A stretch of 64,000 nt of DNA from NCBI RefSeq assembly GCF_013364355.1, contig NZ_CP054931.1, positions 2,852,001 through 2,916,000 on the forward strand, written 5' to 3'. The notes under the pieces are model-generated. The model had not been told where the DNA came from and did no database searches. It saw nothing but the letters and a program-made list of their open reading frames with translations. This stretch comes from Stenotrophomonas sp. NA06056. Its GTDB lineage: Bacteria; Pseudomonadota; Gammaproteobacteria; Xanthomonadales; Xanthomonadaceae. Made by a program: the position numbers and the translations under genes. Positions 29,191-38,043 of the stretch are shown piece after piece (position 1 is the first letter of the stretch; each line of letters begins with the position of its first letter).

Positions 29191-29646
29191 TCAGAACGGC
29201 TTGGCCAGCACCAGCCACACGATCGGGATGAAGGCCAGCAGCGGAATCTCGTTGATCCAGCGCAGCGCGCGCGAGGACGGCAGGGCCCTGCCCTTGGCCA
29301 CGCCTTTGAGCAGGCGCCCGGTCCAGATGAAGTAGACCAGCAGCACCACCACCAGGCCCAGCTTGGCATGCAGCCAGCCGGCGCCACCCGGGGCGACCAT
29401 GGTCGGGAAATCAGGAATCACCTTGTAGCCCAGCCACAGCACAAGGCCCAGCACGAAGGCCAGGCCGAACATCGAATGGCCGAAGCGATACAGGCGCATG
29501 CCCATCAGTTGCAGGCGCTCGACCACCGCCGTCTGCCCCGCCGTCTCGGCCAGGTTCACCAGGATGCGCGGCAGGTAGAACACCGTGGCCATCCACGCCA
29601 CCACGAACACGATGTGGAAGGTCTTGACCCAGTAGTAGCTCTGCAT
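29191..29646 (-). CDS. hemJ: Protoporphyrinogen oxidase HemJ-type membrane protein
   Basis: A 151-residue protein with four hydrophobic helices, matching the HemJ/UPF0093 family, which oxidises protoporphyrinogen IX in heme synthesis. The N-terminal helix MQSYYWVKTFHIVFVVAWMA carries the conserved His (residue 11), FYLPRILVNLAE follows, and a second conserved His is in GGAGWLHAKLGL. The start at 29646 fits the family. A longer frame to 29802 would overlap the divergent methyltransferase and adds an Arg-rich, non-conserved stretch. Confidence 0.85.
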   Translation of the reverse strand: MQSYYWVKTFHIVFVVAWMATVFYLPRILVNLAETAGQTAVVERLQLMGMRLYRFGHSMFGLAFVLGLVLWLGYKVIPDFPTMVAPGGAGWLHAKLGLVVVLLVYFIWTGRLLKGVAKGRALPSSRALRWINEIPLLAFIPIVWLVLAKPF

Positions 29647-29794
29647 GCGCTCGCTCCGGCGGCTGGCGTGGATGTCCGCCATTCTCGCATGCCATGGCAA
29701 CGCCGCCCCGCGTGCCACCGCCGCGACACATCGACGCATGGCGTGCTGCAACACCGTACGATAGGCGCCGATTTCACGACTGCACCCGAACGCC

Positions 29795-30391
29795 ATGGAC
29801 AAGACCTACGACGCCGCCTATTTCCAACGCTGGTACCGCCGCGCCGACATCGGCGGCAGCGCACGCCTGGCGCGCAAGGTCGCCCTCGCCGTGGCCACGG
29901 CCGAGTACTACCTGGAACGACCGATCCGCAGCGTGCTGGACATCGGCTGCGGCGAAGGCGCCTGGCGCGCGCCGCTGCTGAAACTGCGTCCGAAGGTCGA
30001 ATACCTCGGTTTCGACAGCAGCGAGTACGCTGTGCGCCGCTACGGACGGACCCGCAACCTGCACCTGGCCAGCTTCGGCGATTTCGCCTGGCTTCGGCCC
30101 TGCGCCCCGGTGGACCTGCTGATCTGTTCGGACGTGATGCACTATGTGCCCAACCGCGAACTGCGCGCAGGCCTGGCCGGGTTGGCCGAGCTGACCGCAG
30201 GCGTGGCCTTCCTGGAGACCTTCGCCGCCGAAGATGAATTCGAGGGAGATCATGACGGCTTCCAGTCGCGACCGGCCCGCTGGTACCGGCGCGAGCTGAC
30301 GCGGCAAGGCCTGCAGGCTGTCGGCTCCCACCTCTGGCTGGGGCCCGCACTGGCCGGTGAAGCGGCCGCGCTCGAGCAGGCCGCACGCTGA
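29795..30391 (+). CDS. Class I SAM-dependent methyltransferase
   Basis: A 198-residue Rossmann-fold methyltransferase. Motif I is SVLDIGCGEGAWRAPLL at about residues 46-62, motif II EYLGFDSSEYAV, and the motif IV region DLLICSDVMHYVPNRELRAG. The substrate is unknown; the family includes small-molecule and lipid methyltransferases. It is divergent from hemJ and ends 86 bp before the PHA depolymerase gene. Confidence 0.85.
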   Translation: MDKTYDAAYFQRWYRRADIGGSARLARKVALAVATAEYYLERPIRSVLDIGCGEGAWRAPLLKLRPKVEYLGFDSSEYAVRRYGRTRNLHLASFGDFAWLRPCAPVDLLICSDVMHYVPNRELRAGLAGLAELTAGVAFLETFAAEDEFEGDHDGFQSRPARWYRRELTRQGLQAVGSHLWLGPALAGEAAALEQAAR

Positions 30392-30477
30392 ATACGGCCA
30401 TCGAGCCGGCTTAACGTCCGGGACAGTCGGATGCGCTATGCTGCGCGGCAACATAAGACCATACATATTCGGTCGGC

Positions 30478-31785
30478 ATGCTCTATCAACTGCACGAACT
30501 GACCCGCAACCTGCTCGCCCCCTGGGTGCACCAGGCCCAGGCCAACGCCAAGTTCTTCGCCAACCAGGGGCACTGGTGGTCGCAGATGCCCGGCGCTGAT
30601 CGCCTGGCGGCGGTCAATGAGCTGTTCCATCGCATCGGCAAGGATTACGAGAAGCCCGAATGGGGCATCAACGAAATCGAGGTCGAGGGCGAGCGCGTGC
30701 CGATTGTCGTGCACGAAGAACTCAACAAGCCGTTCTGCAAGCTGTTGCGCTTCAAGCGCCACAGCAATGAAGCCGACCAGCTGCACACCATGCTCAACCA
30801 GCCGTTCGTGCTGGTGGTGGCACCGTTGTCCGGCCACCACGCCACGCTGCTGCGCGATACCGTGCGCACGCTGCTGCGCGATCACCGTGTGTATGTGACC
30901 GACTGGGTTGACGCGCGCATGGTGCCCGGCAGCGAAGGCGAGTTCGGGCTGGACGACTACATCGCCTACATCCAGGAGTTCATCCGCCATCTTGGCGTGG
31001 AGCGCCTGCACGTGGTCAGCGTCTGCCAGCCGACCGTACCGGTGCTGGCCGCGGTGTCATTGATGGCCAGTCGCGGCGAACCGACACCGCGCACGCTGGT
31101 GATGATGGGCGGCCCGATCGATGCGCGCTGCAGCCCGACCGCAGTCAACAACCTGGCCACGCAGAACCCGCTGTCGTGGTTCGAGAACAATGTCATCCAC
31201 ACCGTACCGGCCAGCTACCCTGGCGCCGGCCGTCGCGTGTACCCGGGCTTCCTGCAGCACGCAGGTTTCCTGTCGATGAATCCCAGCCGCCACTTCAGCT
31301 CGCACTGGGATTTCTACACAGACCTGGTGAAGGGCGATCTGGAGGATGCCGACGCGCACCGTCGTTTCTATGACGAGTACAACGCCGTGCTGGACATGCC
31401 GGCCAAGTACTACCTGGACACCATCTCCGTGGTGTTCCAGGACTTCCTGCTGCCGCGTGGCGAGTGGGTGGTCAACGGCGAGAAGGTCGATCCGTCTGCG
31501 ATCCGCGATACCGCGCTGCTGAGCATCGAAGGCGAGCTGGACGATATCGCCGGCCTCGGCCAGACCGAAGCGGCACAGTCGCTGTGCACCGGCATTGCTG
31601 CTGACCGCCGCGAGCATTTCATCGTCGAAGGCGCGGGCCACTACGGCATCTTCAGCGGCCGTCGCTGGCGCGAAGTGGTCTACCCGAAGGTGCGTGACTT
31701 CTTCGCCGCGCATGCCGAAGCACCGGCAGCGAAGGCCACGAAGAAGAAGAGCAACGTGACCCCGCTGCGCCGCAAGGCGGGGTAA
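30478..31785 (+). CDS. phaZ: Intracellular polyhydroxyalkanoate depolymerase
   Basis: A 435-residue protein of the PhaZ1 (Cupriavidus i-PHB depolymerase) type, which mobilises stored polyhydroxybutyrate. The N-terminus MLYQLHELTRNLLAPWVHQA is typical. The nucleophile is a Cys rather than Ser, in VVSVCQPTVPVLA (Cys183). DWVDARMVPGSEGEFGLDDY precedes it, and the C-terminal catalytic His is probably in VEGAGHYGIFSGRRWRE. No PHA synthase or phasin gene is nearby. The Lys-rich tail (KATKKKSNVTPLRRKAG) is variable. Confidence 0.88.
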   Translation: MLYQLHELTRNLLAPWVHQAQANAKFFANQGHWWSQMPGADRLAAVNELFHRIGKDYEKPEWGINEIEVEGERVPIVVHEELNKPFCKLLRFKRHSNEADQLHTMLNQPFVLVVAPLSGHHATLLRDTVRTLLRDHRVYVTDWVDARMVPGSEGEFGLDDYIAYIQEFIRHLGVERLHVVSVCQPTVPVLAAVSLMASRGEPTPRTLVMMGGPIDARCSPTAVNNLATQNPLSWFENNVIHTVPASYPGAGRRVYPGFLQHAGFLSMNPSRHFSSHWDFYTDLVKGDLEDADAHRRFYDEYNAVLDMPAKYYLDTISVVFQDFLLPRGEWVVNGEKVDPSAIRDTALLSIEGELDDIAGLGQTEAAQSLCTGIAADRREHFIVEGAGHYGIFSGRRWREVVYPKVRDFFAAHAEAPAAKATKKKSNVTPLRRKAG

Positions 31786-31800
31786 CTCGCCCTGCTTCCG

Positions 31801-31974
31801 GTAGTGCCGGCCGCTGGCCGGCATGCTCCTGGTAGATGCCAACCTTGGTTGGCGCTCTGCCAGGCGCTCTGACATCTGATCGTTCGTGCCAACCAAGGTT
31901 GGCACCTACCAGAGCTGAGCTTGCCAGACATCCCGATGCCTGATGGATCGTGCCGACCAAGGTCGGCACCCACC
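31801..31974. repeat. Array of four SMAG-type REP units
   Basis: Unit 1 (31801-31822) is GTAG plus the palindrome GCCGGCCGCTGGCCGGC. Unit 2 (31832-31853) is GTAG plus GCCAACCTTGGTTGGC. Unit 3 (31886-31909) is the reverse orientation, GCCAACCAAGGTTGGC ending in CTAC. Unit 4 (31950-31974) is GTGCCGACCAAGGTCGGCAC with the tail decayed to CCAC. They fill the gap between the convergent phaZ and HAAS genes. Confidence 0.85.
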
Positions 31975-31991
31975 AAAGAGCAGATTGCTGC

Positions 31992-32969
31992 TTACAGCCG
32001 CACCAGCAGGTTCTTGGCCAGCATGCCGTGCAGCTTGCCGATGCCGCGTGCCAGGTGCATCGTCAGCAGCAGCAGCAATGCGCCTACCACTGCCAGCACC
32101 GGCGTTGCAGCCAGCGGCAATACGTTGGTGCCATCGATGTAGATGCTGGGTACGGTCGCATCGAACAGCGCCGCCACCGGCGACCAGATGAAGGCCAGCG
32201 ACACCGACAGCAGGGTCACCGCGATGGTGAAGTAGATGATGCCAAGCGGCAGCATCAGCACGAAGTACAGCAGGGTCAGCCAGGTGCGGCCATCGGTGAA
32301 CATGTCGCCGATGCGCTGCAGCCAACTGCGGCTGCGGTCGGTGTACTGCGGCCGCCGCGGCATGCGCTCGCCCAGCAGTGCTTCCACCAGCCGCCCTTCC
32401 AGCAACGCCAGTCCGCGCACCGAGCCGAAGAACAGCACGGTCAACGGCACACCGATGATCAGGATCAGCAGGCCCAGCGACAACGACAGGCCGGTGACCA
32501 CCCAGGTGAAGAAGAAGATGCCGGTAGCCAGCGACAACAGCATGTAGAACAGCGCGCCGTAGGTGTGCGGATCGGTCACCACACCGAAGAAGCGCGCCAG
32601 CAGCGAACGCTGCACGGGCGCTGCCGGCTGCGCCGCCGGTGCCGCACCGCTGGCCTCGGCCGCTGCACGCAGCACCGGGCCCGTGTCGGCCCGCGGCGTA
32701 CGCAGCGCGCGGTTCACCGTAAGCTCGGTTTCGCGATAGATCTCCGCCACCTCGTCCGGTGCACCGTAGCTGCCGGCGACGTCGGCGATGACCTCGGCTT
32801 CGCTGCGGCCGGGCTGCACCGCCAGTTCAGAGCGCAGGTATTCCTCGGCGTCGTACAGGGCGTCCTGCACCATCGCCGGATCGGCACCGTCCAGCGCCGC
32901 GCGCAACTGCGCCAGATACTGCGGAATGGTGCTGGGCAGACCGTTGCCTGCCAGGTCCAGGTCGTTCAT
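31992..32969 (-). CDS. HAAS/sensor-domain membrane protein
   Basis: A 325-residue protein. Residues about 10-95 form a helical HAAS-type (DUF1700-like) domain: IPQYLAQLRAALDGADPAMV, DAEEYLRSEL, YGAPDEVAEIYRETEL. After an Ala/Pro linker come two pairs of long hydrophobic segments (YMLLSLATGIFFFTWVVTGL, LLIL IIGVPLTVLFF, YFVLMLPLGIIYFTIAVTLL) like the putative-sensor family, and a last helix VVGALLLLLTMHLA. It overlaps padR by 4 bp. HAAS-PadR pairs are known partners in which the membrane protein is thought to control the regulator. Confidence 0.75.
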   Translation of the reverse strand: MNDLDLAGNGLPSTIPQYLAQLRAALDGADPAMVQDALYDAEEYLRSELAVQPGRSEAEVIADVAGSYGAPDEVAEIYRETELTVNRALRTPRADTGPVLRAAAEASGAAPAAQPAAPVQRSLLARFFGVVTDPHTYGALFYMLLSLATGIFFFTWVVTGLSLSLGLLILIIGVPLTVLFFGSVRGLALLEGRLVEALLGERMPRRPQYTDRSRSWLQRIGDMFTDGRTWLTLLYFVLMLPLGIIYFTIAVTLLSVSLAFIWSPVAALFDATVPSIYIDGTNVLPLAATPVLAVVGALLLLLTMHLARGIGKLHGMLAKNLLVRL

Positions 32970-33331
32970 TGCGGTACCCCCTCCAACACGGAATCGACGG
33001 AATCACGGGTGTCGCGCCAGGCCTGGCGCCATTGCTCCAGCACCTCCCGGCCACGCGCGTTGATGCGGTAGTAGCGCCGCGGCGGCCCGCTGCTGGACGG
33101 CTCCACATGGCTCTCCAGCAGGCCGGCGCCCTCCAGGTTGCGCAGCACCGGGTACAGCGCGCTCTGCTTGCCACTCAGCACGCCCTCGCCCACGCGTTCC
33201 AGCTCCTTGGCGATCAGGTAGCCGTACAGCGGCTCGCCGGCCCGGGCCAGCACCGCCAGCAGGGCCAACGAGACCGTGCCGGCACTGAGCTCCTTCTGGA
33301 ACTTCTTCAGGTGGACATCGTCGTCGGACAT
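32966..33331 (-). CDS. PadR family transcriptional regulator
   Basis: A 121-residue winged-helix regulator: LALLAVLARAGEPLYGYLIA, KELERVGEGVLSGKQSALYP and VLRNLEGAGLLESHVEPSSS, followed by the wing PPRRYYRINARGREVLEQW. The C-terminal helix is short, as in the HAAS-linked subgroup. It is the first gene of a two-gene unit with the sensor/HAAS membrane protein. A palindrome lies just upstream of its start. Confidence 0.9.
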   Translation of the reverse strand: MSDDDVHLKKFQKELSAGTVSLALLAVLARAGEPLYGYLIAKELERVGEGVLSGKQSALYPVLRNLEGAGLLESHVEPSSSGPPRRYYRINARGREVLEQWRQAWRDTRDSVDSVLEGVPQ

Positions 33332-33342
33332 GACCCGCCCTC

Positions 33343-33367
33343 CACTACGTTGAAGTCCACAGTAGTG
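33343..33367. promoter_or_regulatory. Candidate PadR operator
   Basis: Inverted repeat CACTAC (33343-33348), 13-bp spacer, GTAGTG (33362-33367), starting 12 bp upstream of the padR ATG. PadR genes are often autoregulated. The assignment rests on position and symmetry only; a weak minus-strand -10 (TACTGT) overlaps it. Confidence 0.35.
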
Positions 33368-33425
33368 CGAAGTTCGGTATAGCGAATGTGTCGTTAGTCA
33401 TCCTGCCGGTTGGGCACCGGCCAGG

Positions 33426-34901
33426 TCAGGCTTGGCGGACCGCCTCAGCCAGCCGCCGTGCCATTGCATCGGAGAGGTCGTGCCCACCGTGTTCAAGGCG
33501 GGTCAGCAGGGCCTGTCGGCGCGCTGCCGACAGCGGTGAGTAACCCTCGCTCACGCGGAGCCAGTTCTCCACCAGGCGCAGATGCCATGCACGTTCGTCC
33601 TGCCTCTGCGGGACCGCATCCAGCAGAAGTTCCAGATGCTGCCACAACGGCATGTGGGGCAGCAGCCGAAGCAGCCCGATCTGGGCCACCGGGGAAGGAC
33701 CGTCGTGGCAGAACGCCAGCAGCCGGGCGGCGTCCAGCTCGGCTACCCAGTCCGCCTGTGCGTGGGTCAGCAGTTCGTGGATGCTTCGCCCCGGCTCCTC
33801 CAGCGCAACGCGCAGCAACGCCAGCCCTGCGCCCCCCTCGGCCCGTACCCAGCCTCGTACACAATTCCGCCGATGGCGCGCCGTCACCCGTGGATACAGC
33901 GACCGCAACAGTGCAACGTCCTCAGCGACGGCATGGTCGGCCAACGCTTCCAGCGCCACGCGCCAGCGCCCCGCTGCCTGCTGCGCCAATGCGCTGCGCC
34001 ACAACTCGATGGCCGGCGTTGCGTGGCGCTGCCGCACCAGAAATGCCGCCAGGCTGCGGACGGCCCGTGCACGATCGAACAGTGCATCCTCGACGAACAC
34101 GTCGATCCCTTCCGCCTCATGCGCCACCAACGTACGCAGGGCCGACGCGCGCACTTGGCTGGAGGGAGCCGTCAGCGCGCCCCTGCACTGCTCCAGCACC
34201 TGCGATGGATCGCCCTCACCGAGAAGATCCTGGAAGGCCATTCGCGCAATGCGCGGATCGCTGTCATGCAGCGCGCGCGCACGGATCGCCACACGCTCCG
34301 GGTGGACATCGAAGGCGATCGCATGGGCGCTCAGCCGCGTACGTGAGTCACGATGGACGAGCAGGCCATCCAGCACTGCCCGCTGCGAGGGCGCCGATAG
34401 CCAGCCCTCCAGCGTATCCCTGCGCCAATCGGCATCCACCCGCTGCGCATCCTGCAAGCGAACCGCCAGCGGCCACGCTGCCAGCACATCGTCGATGCCA
34501 CAGCGGGACAGCAGAACTTCCACCACCTGCTGGGCTACAACCCGCACCTCGGGAACCCAGTCATTGCAGCGCAGCAACGCACTGGAAAGCGTCAGACATC
34601 CAGGAAGTGCGTCCATCCGCTGCAGCGCCGCCTGACGCGTGCGACCATTGCCGTCGGCGCCGGCGAGAAACAACGCAGCCGCCTGCACTGCGGCGGGTGC
34701 CTGCGGATGGGCCTGAAGGCAATCCAGCAGCTCACTGTTCCGCGGCGCCCACCAACTGCGTCGGCGGCCATCGAGATCGACGAGCATCCCTGGCGACTGT
34801 GCATGCAGCCAGCCGGCACCGTCTTCGTCGGGTTCGATATAACCTTTCAGATAGCCATCGACCATCGCCTGCAGCTCGGCCCCTGGAACCAGCATTGGCA
34901 T
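33426..34901 (-). CDS. HEAT-repeat-like protein of unknown function
   Basis: A 491-residue cytoplasmic protein built of repeated helical pairs of 30-40 residues (ALHDSDPRIARMAFQDLLGE, CRGALTAPSSQVRASALRTL, FDRARAVRSLAAFLVRQRHA). These resemble HEAT repeats, usually a protein-binding scaffold. The start at 34901 (MPMLVPGAELQAMVDGYLKG) is chosen because the open frame further upstream overlaps the divergent cyclophilin gene and is Arg-rich. No catalytic motif is seen. It is transcribed alone. Confidence 0.55.
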   Translation of the reverse strand: MPMLVPGAELQAMVDGYLKGYIEPDEDGAGWLHAQSPGMLVDLDGRRRSWWAPRNSELLDCLQAHPQAPAAVQAAALFLAGADGNGRTRQAALQRMDALPGCLTLSSALLRCNDWVPEVRVVAQQVVEVLLSRCGIDDVLAAWPLAVRLQDAQRVDADWRRDTLEGWLSAPSQRAVLDGLLVHRDSRTRLSAHAIAFDVHPERVAIRARALHDSDPRIARMAFQDLLGEGDPSQVLEQCRGALTAPSSQVRASALRTLVAHEAEGIDVFVEDALFDRARAVRSLAAFLVRQRHATPAIELWRSALAQQAAGRWRVALEALADHAVAEDVALLRSLYPRVTARHRRNCVRGWVRAEGGAGLALLRVALEEPGRSIHELLTHAQADWVAELDAARLLAFCHDGPSPVAQIGLLRLLPHMPLWQHLELLLDAVPQRQDERAWHLRLVENWLRVSEGYSPLSAARRQALLTRLEHGGHDLSDAMARRLAEAVRQA

Positions 34902-35025
34902 TTCGTGCGTCCATGCAAAGGAAGCACATCGTGCCGCAGGGGCGGCGCGACAGCCAGTCTGCAGGATTGGCGCAAGAGCAGCGACTCGCGCAGAATCGAG
35001 GCCTCGTTCATGCTCCGGGGATCCC

Positions 35026-35928
35026 ATGCCGCACCGTCGCTGTCTTGCCCTGACCGCCCTCGCCCTGGCCTGCCTGCTGCCCTCGCTGGCCAGCGCGGCC
35101 ACGCCCTACCGCAGCCCGCAGCAGATCCTGGATGCCTCGGCGGCCAGCGACTGGCGCACGCCCGACGCGGCCAACCTCCTGTACATGGACCTGCCGGCCG
35201 GACGGGTGATCATCGAGCTGGCACCGCAGTTCGCCCCGCGCCATGTGGCCAACATCCAGACCTTCGCCCACGAGCACTTCTGGGACGGCACCAGCATCTA
35301 CCGCTCGCAGGACAACTTCGTGGTGCAGTTCGGCGATGCCGACGCCGATGACGCAGCCAAGGCCAAGCCGTTCGGCAGTGCTGCGCGCAAGCTGCCGGCC
35401 GAGTTCGAGCGCGCCAGCGCCGGCCTGAAGGTGAGCGTGCTGCCCGACCGCGATGGCTGGGCCGCGCAGACCGGCTTCGTCGACGGCTTCCCGGTCGGCC
35501 AGGACCCGCAGGCCGGCAAGGCCTGGCTGGCGCACTGCTACGGCATGCTGGGTGCGGGCCGCAGCAACGAGGAAGACAGCAGCATCGGTGCAGAACTCTA
35601 CGTGGTGACCGGCCAATCGCCGCGCCAGCTGGACCGCAACATCACCCTGGTTGGTCGCGTGCTGAAGGGCATGGAGCTGCTCAGCGCGATCCCGCGTGGA
35701 CCGGCACCGATGGGCTTCTACACTGACCCGAAGCTGCGCACGCCGATCGTGTCGATCCGCCGCGCCAGCGATGTGCCGGTGGCCGAGCGCACGCCGATCC
35801 AGGTGCTGCGCACCGATTCGAAGACCTTCGCCGATACGGTCGAGGCGCGTCGCAATCGCGTGGATGATTTCTACAAGCGCCCGGCGGGGCATATCGACCT
35901 GTGCAATATTCCGGTACCGGTGCGGTAG
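35026..35928 (+). CDS. Periplasmic cyclophilin-type peptidyl-prolyl isomerase
   Basis: A 300-residue secreted protein (signal peptide ending LLPSLASA before ATPYRSPQQ). It has a cyclophilin-type core: [40 protein letters not shown] and [16 protein letters not shown], with [20 protein letters not shown] later. Long insertions and a C-terminal tail after about residue 240 are unusual. A role in folding of exported proteins is inferred. Its TAG stop (35926-35928) is the TAG of a SMAG repeat head. Confidence 0.85.
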   Translation: MPHRRCLALTALALACLLPSLASAATPYRSPQQILDASAASDWRTPDAANLLYMDLPAGRVIIELAPQFAPRHVANIQTFAHEHFWDGTSIYRSQDNFVVQFGDADADDAAKAKPFGSAARKLPAEFERASAGLKVSVLPDRDGWAAQTGFVDGFPVGQDPQAGKAWLAHCYGMLGAGRSNEEDSSIGAELYVVTGQSPRQLDRNITLVGRVLKGMELLSAIPRGPAPMGFYTDPKLRTPIVSIRRASDVPVAERTPIQVLRTDSKTFADTVEARRNRVDDFYKRPAGHIDLCNIPVPVR

Positions 35929-35947
35929 CGCCGGGCCACGCCCGGCG
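35925..35947 (+). repeat. SMAG REP unit overlapping a stop codon
   Basis: GTAG (35925-35928) plus the palindrome CGCCGGGC-CAC-GCCCGGCG. The TAG is the stop codon of the cyclophilin gene. Confidence 0.8.
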
Positions 35948-35983
35948 AGCGTGGCGGCGGGTTGGCATTGCGAAGCGGAAAGC

Positions 35984-36030
35984 ATCCACGCGTGGCGTGG
36001 ATCTACCGTAGAGCCGAGCCAGGCTCGGCT
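35984..36030. repeat. Head-to-head pair of SMAG REP units
   Basis: Reverse unit ATCCACGC-GTG-GCGTGGAT ending CTAC (35984-36006), then one base, then the forward unit GTAG-AGCCGAGCC-AGGCTCGGCT (36008-36030). Together they lie between two convergent genes. Confidence 0.8.
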
Positions 36031-36040
36031 GCAGGATTCA

Positions 36041-36913
36041 TCAGCCCTTCTGGCTCACCGCCACGCTGCCCAGAATCAACGCACCGGCAATCAACATCTG
36101 CAGCGTCACCGGCTCGCCCAGGAACAGCCAGGCGAACGCCGCACCGAACAGCGGCACCAGATAGGTCACCGTTGACGCACGCGACGGGCCGATGCGACCG
36201 ATCAGGCGATAGAACATCAGGAAGGCGAATCCGGTGCAGACCACACCCAGTGCGATCGCCGCACCCCATGCCTTGCCCGGAATCGGGCCCTGCGGCAGAT
36301 GCGTGAGCGCCATCGGCAACAACCACAATGAGGCGCATGACAACGTGGCAGCGGCGGCCGCAGCCGACGGCAGACCGGTCATGTGCCGCTTCACCAGGTT
36401 CACGCCCAGACCGTACAGCAGGGACGCCGCCGCACCGGCCAGCACCGCGGTACCAATGCTCAGGCCCGAGATCTTGGCCGTGGCCAGCACAACCACGCCG
36501 GCAAAGCCGACCAGCAATGCGCCGGCGCGGCGCACACCGATCTTCTCGCCGAAGAACAGGAACGCAATCAACGCGGCGAACAGCACCGTCATCGCATTGC
36601 AGATCGCTCCGATGGCCGCAGGTGCGCTTTCGGCGGCGTAAGCGAACAGCACGAACGGCAACGCCGAATTGACCAGACCGATCGGTGCCAGCCACAGCCA
36701 GCGGCGCGGCGGGAACTGCGCGCGGGCGCGCCACAGGAACGGCAGCAGCACCAGTGCGCCCAGCACCAGCCGCACCTCGACCAGCGCGAACGGGCCGAAC
36801 GAGGGCACCGCCACGCGCATGAACAGGAACGAGCAGCCCCAGATCGCGCCGAGCAGGGTCAATTCCAGCGGTGTGCGCCAATCACGCTCGGTCGCCTGGG
36901 GTATCGCATTCAT
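36041..36913 (-). CDS. EamA/DMT family transporter
   Basis: A 290-residue inner-membrane protein with ten hydrophobic helices in two EamA halves: TLLGAIWGCSFLFMRVAVPS near the N-terminus and GVVCTGFAFLMFYRLIGRIG plus STVTYLVPLFGAAFAWLFLG in the second half. It is a drug/metabolite-superfamily exporter; the substrate is unknown. The start at 36913 (MNAIPQATERDWRTPLE) is preferred over the one at 36982. It is divergent from a LysR gene 116 bp away, which probably regulates it. Confidence 0.9.
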   Translation of the reverse strand: MNAIPQATERDWRTPLELTLLGAIWGCSFLFMRVAVPSFGPFALVEVRLVLGALVLLPFLWRARAQFPPRRWLWLAPIGLVNSALPFVLFAYAAESAPAAIGAICNAMTVLFAALIAFLFFGEKIGVRRAGALLVGFAGVVVLATAKISGLSIGTAVLAGAAASLLYGLGVNLVKRHMTGLPSAAAAAATLSCASLWLLPMALTHLPQGPIPGKAWGAAIALGVVCTGFAFLMFYRLIGRIGPSRASTVTYLVPLFGAAFAWLFLGEPVTLQMLIAGALILGSVAVSQKG

Positions 36914-37029
36914 GTGCTGTATCCGTCTGTCGTCTTGGCGCTGGGCTGGCCACACAGGATCGGCCGCAGACGCCTGCTGCACAAGCGCGTAGTATCGCTG
37001 CCAGCCACAAATATGGCTTGAGGCTGGAC

Positions 37030-37974
37030 ATGCTGCTACGCCCTTCCCTGCTCCCTGCGCTGGCCGTTTTCGCGGTCGCCGCGCGCCATCAGAACTTCGC
37101 CCAGGCGGCGCAGGAGCTGCACCTGACCGCCAGCGCGGTCAGCCACCATGTGCGTCGCCTGGAAGAGGTGCTGGCCACGCGCCTGTTCCTGCGCCATGCG
37201 CGCGGCGTGCGCCTGACGGCCGAGGGCCGGCAGCTGGCCGACGCCGCCAGTGCGGCGTTCACCGATGTCGCAGCCGTCGCCCACCATCTGCAGCCGGACG
37301 CGGACAGCGTGCCGCTGCGGATCGCTACGCTGCGCTCCCTGTCGTATTGCTGGCTGCTGCCACGGCTGCCGCGTTTCACCCAGGCCCATCCGCACATCCG
37401 CATCGAGCTGCACACCGGCAGTGGCCTGGACCGTTACGACGAAAACGGCCCGGAGGTCGGCATCCGCTATGGACTGGGCCAATGGCCCGGACTGCACGCG
37501 CAGCACCTGATGGACGACAACCTCTTTCCTGTTGCGTCGCCGGCGTTGCCCGGTGTCGAAGCACTGCAAAACCCGGCACGCATCGCCGAACTGCCGCTGC
37601 TCAGTGATCTGTCACCACAGGGGTGGCGCGACTGGTTCCGCCACGCCGGCGTGCGCCCGCCGTCGCCGTTGCCGGCGATGCACACCTTTGCCGACAGCAC
37701 CGACGCGATGCGCGCGGCGGTGTATGGCATGGGCGCGGTGCTGGCACGCACCCACGTCGCCCAGCCCTATCTGCAGCGCTATGAGCTGGTGCGCCTGCCA
37801 GGCCCTGCACTGAAGGCACGCTACGCGTACTACGTGGTGCATGCCGAAGGACGACCACCCAGCCCTGCCGCGCGGCTGTTCATCGACTGGTTGCTGGGCC
37901 AGGCGCAGGACGAACGCACGCCGGTTCCCGCGTTGCCCGACAGCCTGCTGGGGCGCCCGGGCACGCCCGGCTGA
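37030..37974 (+). CDS. LysR family transcriptional regulator (GcvA/AmpR-like)
   Basis: A 314-residue LysR regulator. The N-terminal winged helix is ALAVFAVAARHQNFAQAAQE then LHLTASAVSHHVRRLEEVL and LFLRHARGVRLTAEGRQLAD, the pattern of the GcvA/AmpR subgroup. The effector domain follows from about residue 90 (LRIATLRSLSYCWLLPRLPR, GPEVGIRYGLGQWPGL). Its divergence from the EamA transporter gene suggests control of that exporter through the shared 116-bp intergenic region. Confidence 0.92.
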   Translation: MLLRPSLLPALAVFAVAARHQNFAQAAQELHLTASAVSHHVRRLEEVLATRLFLRHARGVRLTAEGRQLADAASAAFTDVAAVAHHLQPDADSVPLRIATLRSLSYCWLLPRLPRFTQAHPHIRIELHTGSGLDRYDENGPEVGIRYGLGQWPGLHAQHLMDDNLFPVASPALPGVEALQNPARIAELPLLSDLSPQGWRDWFRHAGVRPPSPLPAMHTFADSTDAMRAAVYGMGAVLARTHVAQPYLQRYELVRLPGPALKARYAYYVVHAEGRPPSPAARLFIDWLLGQAQDERTPVPALPDSLLGRPGTPG

Positions 37975-38043
37975 CTGCGCCCTCACCCGATCTTTGCCCG
38001 GCGCTGGCTAGGCTGCAGGCGAACCCCACAACGTGCTTCCGCC

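Noticed and set aside
31801..31974. CRISPR-like array
   Set aside because: Units are palindromes of different sequence in both orientations with irregular spacing; they are SMAG/REP units, not direct repeats with spacers.
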